DNA from: JANNVZ01 sp046155615
Lineage (GTDB): Bacteria > Bacteroidota > Bacteroidia > Flavobacteriales_D > Sanyastnellaceae
Direction: 5' to 3'
Length of the DNA stretch: 39,471 nt
NCBI GenBank assembly: GCA_046155615.1
Contig: JBJXFP010000174.1
Location: 1 to 39,471, forward strand
The notes below the pieces were generated by a model. The model made no database searches. It worked only from the letters and a program-made list of their open reading frames with translations, and had not been told where the DNA came from. The position numbers and the translations under genes were made by a program. This document shows positions 13,257 to 19,682 of this stretch, in pieces; position 1 is the first letter of the stretch, and every line of letters begins with the position of its first letter.

Positions 13257-14411
13257 TCAAAGTTCAGACAAATTATCCCAGGAAGTGAGTGAATAGGTCT
13301 TTAGGATTGTTCTTTCTGTTCTTCCACCATACACCACAATACCACCTTTTTGCCCTGAGAATGTATTCCAACTTTTCAATGACTTTACAAAGTCAGGATG
13401 AAAAGTATTGCCTGACTTTATTTCTAAGCCGATTTGCTTCGATCCATTGTCTATCAGAAGGTCCACTTCAATCTGATTACTCTCACGCCAGTGGAAAAGA
13501 TTATCAGGCATCACAGCATTCATTCGATTTTTGAGTATTTCCATCACCACATAGTTTTCAAACAATGCGCCCCGCAGCGGGTGATGGTCGAGCTGACTTT
13601 CCTGTTGTATACCCAGCAGCGAACACGCAAGACCGGTGTCATAAAAAAATAGCTTCGGTTTCTTGGTAACACGTTTATTGAAATTTTTGAAATACGGCTT
13701 TAGCAAATACACTACAAAACTCATTTCAAGCACACTCATCCATGATTGTATGGTCTTGCTGTCCACGCTGAGTTCTGTGGCAAGGGCATTCATGTTCAAT
13801 TCTTGTCCGGCCCGGCCGGCACACAGCCTCATGAATTTACCAAACTGAGCGAGGTTGGTAACGTTCTTCAATTGCCTCACATCTCGTTCAAGATAAGTTT
13901 GCACATAAGCCGGATACCAATCTGATGGCTTGAGCTTGGCTGCAAAAATGCGCGGGTATCCGCCATAGAAAATATGCGCCCATGGCGTCTTCAATCGTTT
14001 GCTTATTTCCGATACTTCGGAGCGGCAAAAGGGCAAAAGTGTAGCAATAGCAATTCGCCCAGCCAATGATTGCGTTACACTTTCCATCATCAGAAAATGA
14101 TTGGACCCGGTGAGAATAAAAAGACCATTCCTTTTCGAGTCATCCAATATTTGTTGCAGGTAGTTGAAAAGCACTGGGGCCTTTTGAGCTTCGTCCAATA
14201 TGGCACCTTTCGGAAAGCGCCCCAGAAAACCGCGTGGATCTTCCAGCGCCTCCTGCCGGTTATCCGCATTTTCTAACGATATATAAGGCTTATCCGGAAA
14301 CAACGCCTTGCACAGTGTAGTCTTGCCGCTTTGCCTTGGTCCCACCACCACCACTGCAGGAAATTTCCTCGACAGATATTTTATTTTCTTAGAAACGACA
14401 CGTTCAATCAT
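13257..14411 (-). CDS. AAA family ATPase with C-terminal DUF4143 domain
   Basis: This 384-residue protein has a P-loop with Walker A 'GPRQSGKTT' (residues 24-32), Walker B 'GAILDEAQ' (69-76) and a sensor-like 'FILTGSNHF'. A winged-helix-like middle follows, then the DUF4143 domain. The C-terminus has 'IEVDLLI' and 'GLEIKSG' (E315, D317, E330, K332), the arrangement of a PD-(D/E)xK nuclease core. DUF4143 ATPases are widespread, patchily distributed and often multicopy; their function is not known, and proposals include defence, toxin-antitoxin and mobility. The length is typical and no key residue is missing. It is enclosed by inverted palindromes and a short direct repeat. The upstream palindrome ends 21 bp from the start codon and could also act as an operator. 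Confidence 0.92.
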   Translation of the reverse strand: MIERVVSKKIKYLSRKFPAVVVVGPRQSGKTTLCKALFPDKPYISLENADNRQEALEDPRGFLGRFPKGAILDEAQKAPVLFNYLQQILDDSKRNGLFILTGSNHFLMMESVTQSLAGRIAIATLLPFCRSEVSEISKRLKTPWAHIFYGGYPRIFAAKLKPSDWYPAYVQTYLERDVRQLKNVTNLAQFGKFMRLCAGRAGQELNMNALATELSVDSKTIQSWMSVLEMSFVVYLLKPYFKNFNKRVTKKPKLFFYDTGLACSLLGIQQESQLDHHPLRGALFENYVVMEILKNRMNAVMPDNLFHWRESNQIEVDLLIDNGSKQIGLEIKSGNTFHPDFVKSLKSWNTFSGQKGGIVVYGGRTERTILKTYSLTSWDNLSEL

Positions 14412-14432
14412 GTCGCTAATGTAACAATATGT

Positions 14433-14469
14433 TTATGCAATTTCGGAATCCAATTCCGAAACTGCATAA
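14433..14469. repeat. Right terminal palindrome of the ATPase unit
   Basis: TTATGCAATTTCGGAAT at 14433-14449, loop CCA, and ATTCCGAAACTGCATAA at 14453-14469. The stem has one A/C mismatch. It is the inverted copy of the left palindrome with one base change. One further outer base pair (14432/14470) is possible on this side. Confidence 0.95.
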
Positions 14470-14527
14470 ATACTACTTTACAAAAAGGTGAATTTTCATG
14501 CCGGATATTTTGATTCTCTTCCATTTA

Positions 14528-15619
14528 TCATAGCTCGTAGCCATCGCTTAGTGTAAGTAGAAATGCTACAATAGCTTGCTCATCAGCTTCGCTCAGGTGA
14601 AGGGTACCTATCCTGCCCGTCTCTATGTTCTCCTTTACTTCAGGCAATGCATAATGTCCATCATTGCGCGTATTGATAAAATGCACCGCTTCTTTCAGCG
14701 AACTGAAATATCCGTTGTGAAAATATGGGGAGGTGTATTCCACATTCCGAAGAGAAGGTGTTCTGAACTTTCCGTTTTGCTTTTCATCCTTCACCACTGC
14801 GCCAAGCCCAAGGTCAATGGCGTTCTTTCCAAGCGGATTTACCACGCTGTCAGTTGTATAGAAAGGATTGTCTTCGTTGCGGGGCAGGCCCAGGTTGTGA
14901 TAGCCATAATCTGTGAACAGCATTTTGCCACTGGTTGGCTGAGGTGCACTACTGTGGCAACTTGCGCAGCGTGCATCGAATAATATTCTTCCTTTCTCTT
15001 CTTGCTGGTTGAAGATCGCTTTGCCTTGCAACCAGTAGTCGTATTTGGATGAGAACTCGTTCAGGTATTCACTGCCTTCAAAGAGTGCAATCGATTCAAT
15101 GATGTTGTTGTAAGCAATGGTTTCATCCTTCACTTTCCCATAAATGCTTTTGTAGAGTTTGTAATAAGGTGCATTTTTCAGTTCACTCACGAGCATTGTC
15201 GTGTCGCTGTTGTTCATCTCTGCAATGTTGAAGAATGGGCCTGAGAGTTGGTGCTGTAACGAGCTACTGCGACCATCCCAAAAGAAGCCACCATACCACG
15301 TACCACGCTCTGCATCATATGCAAGTGGAGGTGTGTAAGAGGTGTAAGTGAGCGTTTGCGAATTGCGGTTTACAAAGAATCCATCCAGCATTCCCTCGCT
15401 AACTGCAACATGGTTTGGATCGCTGAAAGATGTTTTGGGTGCGTGACAAACAGTGCAGCTTTGCCCATCAGGGTTACTTAGTGCCTTGTCAAAGAATAAC
15501 TGACGGCCAATTTCCACTTTCTGTGCTTTCAATTCCTCTTCTGTCCATTTCAATTTTCTGAAGGCAAAACCAGAGATTGTAATGAAGCCAACAAGCAAAA
15601 GCAACAATCGAATTTTCAT
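14528..15619 (-). CDS. Di-haem cytochrome c peroxidase (MauG/CcpA family)
   Basis: This 363-residue protein begins with a signal peptide (MKIRLLLLLVGFITISGFAF). It carries two c-type haem sites, 'CTVCH' (residues 55-59) and 'CASCH' (218-222). The family motifs 'LFFDKALSNPDGQSC', 'NRNSQTL', 'FFWDGR', 'FRTPSLRNVEYTSPYFHNG' and 'LSEADEQAIVAFLLTL' are present in order. Such periplasmic enzymes reduce hydrogen peroxide using electrons from cytochromes, or oxidise protein side chains in the MauG branch; the sequence does not decide between them. It stands alone, divergent from the YdeI-like gene over an 82-bp gap. Confidence 0.93.
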   Translation of the reverse strand: MKIRLLLLLVGFITISGFAFRKLKWTEEELKAQKVEIGRQLFFDKALSNPDGQSCTVCHAPKTSFSDPNHVAVSEGMLDGFFVNRNSQTLTYTSYTPPLAYDAERGTWYGGFFWDGRSSSLQHQLSGPFFNIAEMNNSDTTMLVSELKNAPYYKLYKSIYGKVKDETIAYNNIIESIALFEGSEYLNEFSSKYDYWLQGKAIFNQQEEKGRILFDARCASCHSSAPQPTSGKMLFTDYGYHNLGLPRNEDNPFYTTDSVVNPLGKNAIDLGLGAVVKDEKQNGKFRTPSLRNVEYTSPYFHNGYFSSLKEAVHFINTRNDGHYALPEVKENIETGRIGTLHLSEADEQAIVAFLLTLSDGYEL

Positions 15620-15680
15620 ACTGCAAAAAAACAGATAAGTGATGCTGACAGATGTTGCTCAAATGTGAAAGCCGCATGTG

Positions 15681-15688
15681 CATTTTTG
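15681..15688 (+). promoter_or_regulatory. Candidate -7 promoter box (CATTTTTG) for the YdeI-like gene
   Basis: The same octamer as upstream of dapD and the cupin gene, here ending 13 bases before the ATG, which implies a very short leader. Confidence 0.35.
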
Positions 15689-15701
15689 ATAGTTTAGCTG
15701 C

Positions 15702-16208
15702 ATGGAAAAGCTCAATTGTCTGCTTCACAAATTCAACGAACAGGGCGAAAAAACTGGCTGGACATACATCGTGATACCTTCGGAGACTGCTCAAAAACTC
15801 AATCCCGAAAACAAAAAATCATTTCGCGCAAAAGGCACGATGGATAGCCATGCCTTCAAACAGGTAGCACTTATTCCTATGGGTGAAGGTGACTACATCA
15901 TCCCCATAAACAGCAGCATGCGCAAGGCATTGAAAAAAACTTATGGTGACACCTTGAATATGAGTATTGAAGCTGATAAATCAGCATTTATCATATCACC
16001 TGATATGATGGCGTGCTTAGAAGAAGATCAGGTTGCACTCAGACATTTTCAATCGCTTGCGGGCAGCCATCAGAAATATTTCTCAAAATGGGTGGACAGT
16101 GCCAAAGGACTTGACACCAAGGCAACACGAATCAATCGCGTGTTGTTTGCCATGCAAAATCAAATGGACTATGGCAGCATGGTCATGTATTTTCAGGGAA
16201 AGAAGTAG
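15702..16208 (+). CDS. YdeI/OmpD-associated-like protein with DUF1905 domain
   Basis: This 168-residue protein has an N-terminal small barrel of the DUF1905 type ('GWTYIVIPSETAQKL', 'FRAKGTMDSHAFKQVALIPMGEGDYIIPINSSMRKAL', residues ~18-85). A helical YdeI-like tail follows, with 'SLAGSHQKYFSKWVDSAK' and 'TRINRVLFAM' resembling the family's bacteriocin-protection helix pair. YdeI-type proteins have been linked to bacteriocin or cationic peptide resistance; the mechanism is unknown. It is cytoplasmic by sequence. It converges on the secreted hypothetical gene with only 10 bp between the coding ends and no visible terminator. Confidence 0.85.
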   Translation: MEKLNCLLHKFNEQGEKTGWTYIVIPSETAQKLNPENKKSFRAKGTMDSHAFKQVALIPMGEGDYIIPINSSMRKALKKTYGDTLNMSIEADKSAFIISPDMMACLEEDQVALRHFQSLAGSHQKYFSKWVDSAKGLDTKATRINRVLFAMQNQMDYGSMVMYFQGKK

Positions 16209-16218
16209 AGAGCTATAC

Positions 16219-16857
16219 TCAATAATAAAATTCGTAGTCATACACCAGCGCCCTATCTACCTGACCTTTGCTGTTGAAGAGTTGGTGCAGGTGAAGTAAC
16301 CCTTTTTCGTTGAGTATGTAAGTTAATGAATTTTCTCTTATTTCCATACTGGGCGGATAGTCTTTGTGGGTTTGAGCTACCAGTCCGCCATTCACCATGT
16401 ACCACTGCTCACTCTTCAGCAACACGCTTCCGCTGTAGGTATAAGTCTCCTTCTTCCAAAAGTTGGCGACATTCTCTTTCAGTTCACGCGAAAGCAGACG
16501 GCCCTTGGCATCGTGCTTCAATTCAAACTCAAGGGGCAGCCAGTTGTTGAATACGAGGCTCACTGTTGCTTTGGTCATTTTGCCCTGTTCATCATACTTA
16601 TAGTCGTAGTCAGCCATTTTTTTTCCACCCGCAAAAAACTCTGTGTAATGTATCATTCGGCCTTTCTCATCAAGGGAGGTTATTCCCACCGTGGTAGAGT
16701 CTGCTGCTTTGTCGCCATTGTACTTCACCTCCGTGCATATTCGTGTCCGAACATGCAGGCGGGCATACTGGGCGGCATAGTCCAGCGGCTTCAGGTCCTG
16801 AGCATTGCTAATTACTGTGGCACATATCAAAAAAGAAAAAAAGAATGTTGTTTTCAT
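16219..16857 (-). CDS. Secreted hypothetical protein with YD-like beta repeats
   Basis: Start ATG 16857 (212 residues) gives the clean signal peptide MKTTFFFSFLICATVISNAQ; the ATG three codons upstream is possible. The mature part is a series of short antiparallel strands of the form 'YDYKYDEQGKMTKA', 'FELKHDAKGRLLSRE' and 'LTYILNEKGLLHLHQLFNSKGQVDRA'. Each turn is D/N-x-x/E-G, as in RHS/YD or MORN/YwqK-like repeats. It is probably a periplasmic or outer-membrane-associated protein; no function is known. It diverges from the DUF1684 gene over 41 bp. Confidence 0.75.
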   Translation of the reverse strand: MKTTFFFSFLICATVISNAQDLKPLDYAAQYARLHVRTRICTEVKYNGDKAADSTTVGITSLDEKGRMIHYTEFFAGGKKMADYDYKYDEQGKMTKATVSLVFNNWLPLEFELKHDAKGRLLSRELKENVANFWKKETYTYSGSVLLKSEQWYMVNGGLVAQTHKDYPPSMEIRENSLTYILNEKGLLHLHQLFNSKGQVDRALVYDYEFYY

Positions 16858-16898
16858 AAGATTCAAAATAGTTTTGGAGAAACTTTTACTAAAGCAAC

Positions 16899-17516
16899 AT
16901 GAAAAAGGTTATAGCCTTTGTGTGTGCAATTGCAACTACTTGGTTTCTATCCGGAAGCTCTGCCTTCGCGCAGTCCGACTATTTCGCACAAGTGAAACAA
17001 TACCGTGACAGTGTGAACACCGCAATGGCCGACAGCGCCAGCACCATACTGGCCACTGAAGACACTGGGGCATTCAGCGGGCTTAACTACTTTGGTATAG
17101 ATGAGAAATACCGTGTGATGGCCAAATTCAAAGCAATAAAAAATGGCAAAGCCGTGAATATGCCCACCAGCGGAACACGAACACCCCAGTTCAAGCCTTA
17201 CGGTACACTCAGTTTCAAACTGGAAGGAAAAAAATTCAAGCTCACACTGTACCAGAGTTGCGACCCTGACAGGCCTGAGTTGAACAACTATCTGCTGCTT
17301 GCCTTCACCGACCTTACCAACGGCAAGGAGACTTATGAGGGCGGTCGTTATCTCGAATTCTACACTTCGGATATAAAAGAAGAAATGATGATAGACTTCA
17401 ACTATTGTTACAACCCTTACTGCGCTTACAACCACAAGTACAGTTGTGTGATTCCTCCGGCAGAAAATTTTCTAAATGCGCGCATCGAAGCGGGAGTGAA
17501 AAAATTCAAGAAGTGA
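16899..17516 (+). CDS. DUF1684 domain protein, secreted
   Basis: This 205-residue protein has a signal peptide (MKKVIAFVCAIATTWFLSGS ... AFAQ). DUF1684 motifs are visible: 'FSGLNYFGIDEKYRVMAKF', 'YGTLSFKLEGKKFKLTLYQ', 'LLLAFTDLTNGKETYEGGRYLEF', 'MIDFNYCYNPYCAYNHKYSCVIPPAEN' and the ending 'LNARIEAGVKKFKK'. The NPYCAYN...CP/IPPxxN region is the family's most conserved element. The function of DUF1684 is unknown. It is followed after 80 bp by the tRNA methyltransferase, so co-transcription is possible. Confidence 0.92.
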   Translation: MKKVIAFVCAIATTWFLSGSSAFAQSDYFAQVKQYRDSVNTAMADSASTILATEDTGAFSGLNYFGIDEKYRVMAKFKAIKNGKAVNMPTSGTRTPQFKPYGTLSFKLEGKKFKLTLYQSCDPDRPELNNYLLLAFTDLTNGKETYEGGRYLEFYTSDIKEEMMIDFNYCYNPYCAYNHKYSCVIPPAENFLNARIEAGVKKFKK

Positions 17517-17596
17517 AATAACCTACCGGCACTAATGAAGTGTGGTGTGCATCCGAAAAAAACACCTAAGTTCGCTTCACTGAAATGCATGGCATT

Positions 17597-18316
17597 ATGC
17601 CGCAGAGCAACAAACCATTCAACTTTAAACAATTCGAGGTGCAGCAGAGCCGCAGTGCCATGAAGGTGGGCACAGATGCTGTGTTGCTTGCCGCATGGAC
17701 CAATTTGAATAAGGTGCGCTATATGCTCGATGCAGGCACAGGTACCGGAGTCATAGCATTGATATGCGCACAACGCAACCAGGCAGCTACCATAGAGGCC
17801 ATCGAGATAGATGATGAAAGTGCCGAAGACGCGCGTTACAACTTTGAACATTCGCCTTGGAGTGAACGGCTTAAAATGCACGAAGGAGACTTTCTTAAAA
17901 TTGTTTCAGTAGAGAAATTTGACCTTATCATCAGCAATCCGCCCTACTTTACCTCCTCGCTGCGGGCGGCCAATCCAAGCCGCAGTGCAGCCCGCCACGA
18001 TGACTCGTTGCCTGCAGATGGCTTTCTTATACAATGCAAAAAGTTGCTTGCACCGCAAGGTCGCGTAGCCCTCATCATTCCAACACTAGAGTTTGCACGT
18101 TGGATGGATGCAGCTAATGCATCGCTCTTCCAGGCCTTACGCATCTGTCACGTATTCACCATGGCCGACAAAGACACAAGCACCCGTGTAATGCTTGAAC
18201 TGGGTATACAGCCTACCGGTGAGCCGGCCATGGAATCCTTGCTAATAAGAAAAGGACCCGAAGAATATTCCGGGGCCTATAAGCAATTGACTAAAGATTT
18301 CTATCTGAAGTGGTAG
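17597..18316 (+). CDS. trmN6: tRNA1(Val) (adenine-37-N6)-methyltransferase, TrmN6/YfiC type
   Basis: With start ATG 17597 (the ATG at 17585 is an alternative) the protein has 239 residues. It opens with the family's 'FNFKQFEVQQSRSAMKVGTDAVLLAAW'-type region, seen here in the expected order. The SAM-binding glycine loop is 'LDAGTGTGVIALICAQR', the acidic end of beta2 is 'IEAIEIDDES', and the amino-methyltransferase motif NPPY is at residues 114-117. TrmN6 methylates N6 of adenine 37 in tRNA-Val; other COG4123 members methylate different substrates, so the exact target is inferred. It converges closely on the START-like gene (7 bp apart). Confidence 0.9.
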   Translation: MPQSNKPFNFKQFEVQQSRSAMKVGTDAVLLAAWTNLNKVRYMLDAGTGTGVIALICAQRNQAATIEAIEIDDESAEDARYNFEHSPWSERLKMHEGDFLKIVSVEKFDLIISNPPYFTSSLRAANPSRSAARHDDSLPADGFLIQCKKLLAPQGRVALIIPTLEFARWMDAANASLFQALRICHVFTMADKDTSTRVMLELGIQPTGEPAMESLLIRKGPEEYSGAYKQLTKDFYLKW

Positions 18317-18323
18317 CTAAATC

Positions 18324-18707
18324 TTAGCCACCAATGTGTCGTTTCAATTCTTCCACAGCCTCATCCCAGAGCATGCGTTGGTCATCTTCTTCACCATCAT
18401 CGCAAAAGTCTGTAACAAGCAATGCCACTTCACCAGTCATGTCATCTATCTTGATACGCAGTTCAAAGTAGTTGCTCTCTTTGTCTTCTTCATCCAGCCA
18501 CTCAAACCTTACAAATTGTTCCTTCTTCTTCAGTGCGAGGGTAGCGCTGCGCTCCTCGCCCTCCCACAGGAAGGTGAACACCTCGCCTTTGATGTGTACC
18601 TCAGGAGCGAACCATTCTTCCAGGCCACTGGGTGTTGACATGCAGTTGTACAAAATGGTATCAGATGTTCTGATGAGGTATTCGAGTTCAACTTTGACTT
18701 TTGACAT
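18324..18707 (-). CDS. START-like domain protein
   Basis: This 127-residue protein is a member of the Bacteroidota START-like family, related to AHSA1/SRPBCC folds. It has 'VELEYLIRTSDTILYNCMST', 'GLEEWFAPEVHI', 'FTFLWEGEERSATL', 'FVRFEWLDEEDKESNYFELRI', and a C-terminal long helix 'DQRMLWDEAVEELKRHIGG'. It has no signal peptide and is acidic overall. The fold encloses a hydrophobic pocket; ligand and role are unknown. The ATG at 18707 agrees with the family's short N-terminus. Confidence 0.9.
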   Translation of the reverse strand: MSKVKVELEYLIRTSDTILYNCMSTPSGLEEWFAPEVHIKGEVFTFLWEGEERSATLALKKKEQFVRFEWLDEEDKESNYFELRIKIDDMTGEVALLVTDFCDDGEEDDQRMLWDEAVEELKRHIGG

Positions 18708-18803
18708 AAATAAAAAATTGCGGTGAGAACAGTAAAACCATTAAGTGAATGATGCAAGGATAGACTATTTGCAACAGCACTATGCAACATTTTTGCGATG
18801 CGC

Positions 18804-18833
18804 TTTGCTTGTGTTTGAATGAACATATATTCG
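18804..18833 (+). promoter_or_regulatory. Candidate promoter of the tRNA-Met gene
   Basis: TTTG at 18804-18807 and TATATTCG at 18826-18833 are separated by 18 nt. They match the Bacteroidota -33 TTTG and -7 TAnnTTTG boxes with one -7 mismatch and slightly short spacing. The predicted start would be near 18840. Confidence 0.45.
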
Positions 18834-18842
18834 CGGCCTCAA

Positions 18843-18864
18843 AAAAAATCGAGCGCGATTTTTT
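18843..18864. terminator. Hairpin with A-run and T-run before tRNA-Met
   Basis: AAAAAATCG (18843-18851) pairs with CGATTTTTT (18856-18864) around a 4-nt loop. It could terminate transcripts entering from either side, or be part of the tRNA leader if the candidate promoter upstream is real. Confidence 0.5.
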
Positions 18865-18886
18865 GGAAATTTGAAGTTGAAATAAT

Positions 18887-18960
18887 GGCGAGGTAGCTCA
18901 GCTGGTTAGAGCGTGCGATTCATAATCGCAAGGTCGGGGGATCGTGCCCCCCTCTCGCTA
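18887..18960 (+). tRNA. tRNA-Met (anticodon CAT)
   Basis: 74 nt, complete cloverleaf: acceptor GGCGAGG with TCTCGCT (G-U at both ends), U8/A9, D stem GCTC/GAGC, anticodon stem TGCGA/TCGCA with loop TTCATAA (anticodon at 18921-18923), T stem GGGGG/CCCCC, discriminator A at 18960, CCA not encoded. The first pair can form (G-U), so it is more like elongator Met or the CAT-anticodon Ile tRNA than an initiator. The T loop reads ATCGTGC (18941-18947) rather than the usual TTCRANY, so the 54/58 pair is A-T instead of T-A. Confidence 0.95.
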
Positions 18961-18976
18961 CAAGTAGTTTGAAAAA

Positions 18977-19005
18977 GGTCTTCAGAAATGGAGACCATTT
19001 TTTTT
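18977..19005 (+). terminator. Terminator after tRNA-Met
   Basis: GGTCTTC (18977-18983) pairs with GGAGACC (18990-18996, one G-U) around a 6-nt loop, followed by A and a run of T to 19005. Confidence 0.75.
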
Positions 19006-19059
19006 GTTTTGAAATTGACTGGCGAACCATCTGCTCACTAATGACAAAAAAGATAGAAA

Positions 19060-19089
19060 TAAAAAGAGCCGCCCTTCGGCAGCTCTTTT
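19060..19089 (-). terminator. Terminator of the RRM protein gene
   Basis: AAAAGAGC and GCC (19062-19073) pair with GGC and GCTCTTTT (19078-19089) around CTTC with one internal mismatch. On the minus strand the stem is followed by TTTTTATTT. It lies 23 bp behind the RRM gene stop. Confidence 0.85.
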
Positions 19090-19111
19090 CAATATCTGAT
19101 TGTAAAAAATC

Positions 19112-19483
19112 TTAGTAGCTATTGCCACGGTCGTAGCTGTCACGGTCGCCACGTTCGAAGCGTGGTTTGAAACCACCTTCTCTGCGGCCACCACCGCTAC
19201 CACCGAAGTTGCCGCGCGGACGGTCGTTGCTGCTGCGCTGCGGACGATCCTCAGCTTCTTTCACGTTGATTTTGCGACCCTTCTGCTCGGTTTGGTCCAG
19301 AGCAGAGATGGCGTTGCGGGCTTCTTCCTCGCCAGCCATTTCTACAAAACCAAAACCACGTGAACGACCGGTTGCACGGTCAGTTACCACCTTGGCAGAT
19401 GTTACAGCACCATAAGCTGCAAATACTTCGCTGAGCTCATCGCTCGACATGCTGAAATTCAGCCCTGAAACAAAAATGTTCAT
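19112..19483 (-). CDS. RRM-type RNA-binding protein with RGG-rich tail
   Basis: This 123-residue protein has one RNA recognition motif (residues ~1-77). RNP2 is 'IFVSGLNF' and RNP1 is 'RGFGFVEM', followed by 'ARNAISALDQTEQKGRKINVKEA'. The C-terminal ~45 residues are rich in Gly, Arg and Asp/Ser ('RPRGNFGGSGGGRREGG', 'RFERGDRDSYDRG'), the disordered tail typical of bacterial Rbp proteins in Bacteroidota and cyanobacteria. These bind single-stranded RNA, and some are cold-induced or act as post-transcriptional regulators. It is monocistronic with its own terminator; a long inverted repeat lies in its upstream region. Confidence 0.96.
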   Translation of the reverse strand: MNIFVSGLNFSMSSDELSEVFAAYGAVTSAKVVTDRATGRSRGFGFVEMAGEEEARNAISALDQTEQKGRKINVKEAEDRPQRSSNDRPRGNFGGSGGGRREGGFKPRFERGDRDSYDRGNSY

Positions 19484-19508
19484 TTGAAAAAAAATTGAAT
19501 TGAGTAAA

Positions 19509-19559
19509 TAAATGTTTGTTGAATAATGATTTTTACATCACATCCCCAACAAACATTTA
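19509..19559. promoter_or_regulatory. 13-bp inverted repeat upstream of the RRM gene
   Basis: TAAATGTTTGTTG (19509-19521) has its exact reverse complement at 19547-19559, with a 25-nt spacer. It lies 26 bp before the start codon. If transcribed it would form a long hairpin in the 5' leader; otherwise it may be a paired protein-binding site. Confidence 0.6.
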
Positions 19560-19682
19560 CCACCAAAAACGCTGAAAAACGAAATGTTGAAACAGTGATG
19601 TTGGGTCAAATGTATTGGTTTTTGATACTGCTCAAACTTTTTCGGAAAATTCTTTTGTGCAATTCTGCTTTTTGAAAACCAT

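Larger units (their letters stand above)
13219..14469 (-). mobile_element. Palindrome-bounded single-gene unit (AAA ATPase/DUF4143), putative novel mobile element
   Basis: The unit is 1251 bp long and holds one gene. Each end is a 37-bp palindrome, and the right one is the reverse complement of the left except for one base. The pentamer ATACT abuts both outer ends (13214-13218 and 14470-14474), as a target-site duplication would. The gene fills the space between the palindromes: 1 bp separates its stop from the left one and 21 bp its start from the right one. The unit sits in an intergenic gap between two convergent genes. No transposase of a known family is present. Calling it mobile is inference from these boundaries. 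Confidence 0.6.

Noticed and set aside
13219..14469. Known insertion sequence with a DDE or HUH transposase
   Set aside because: The only gene is an AAA ATPase/DUF4143; no DDE triad, HUH or serine-recombinase motif is seen, and the palindromic ends differ from ordinary terminal inverted repeats.
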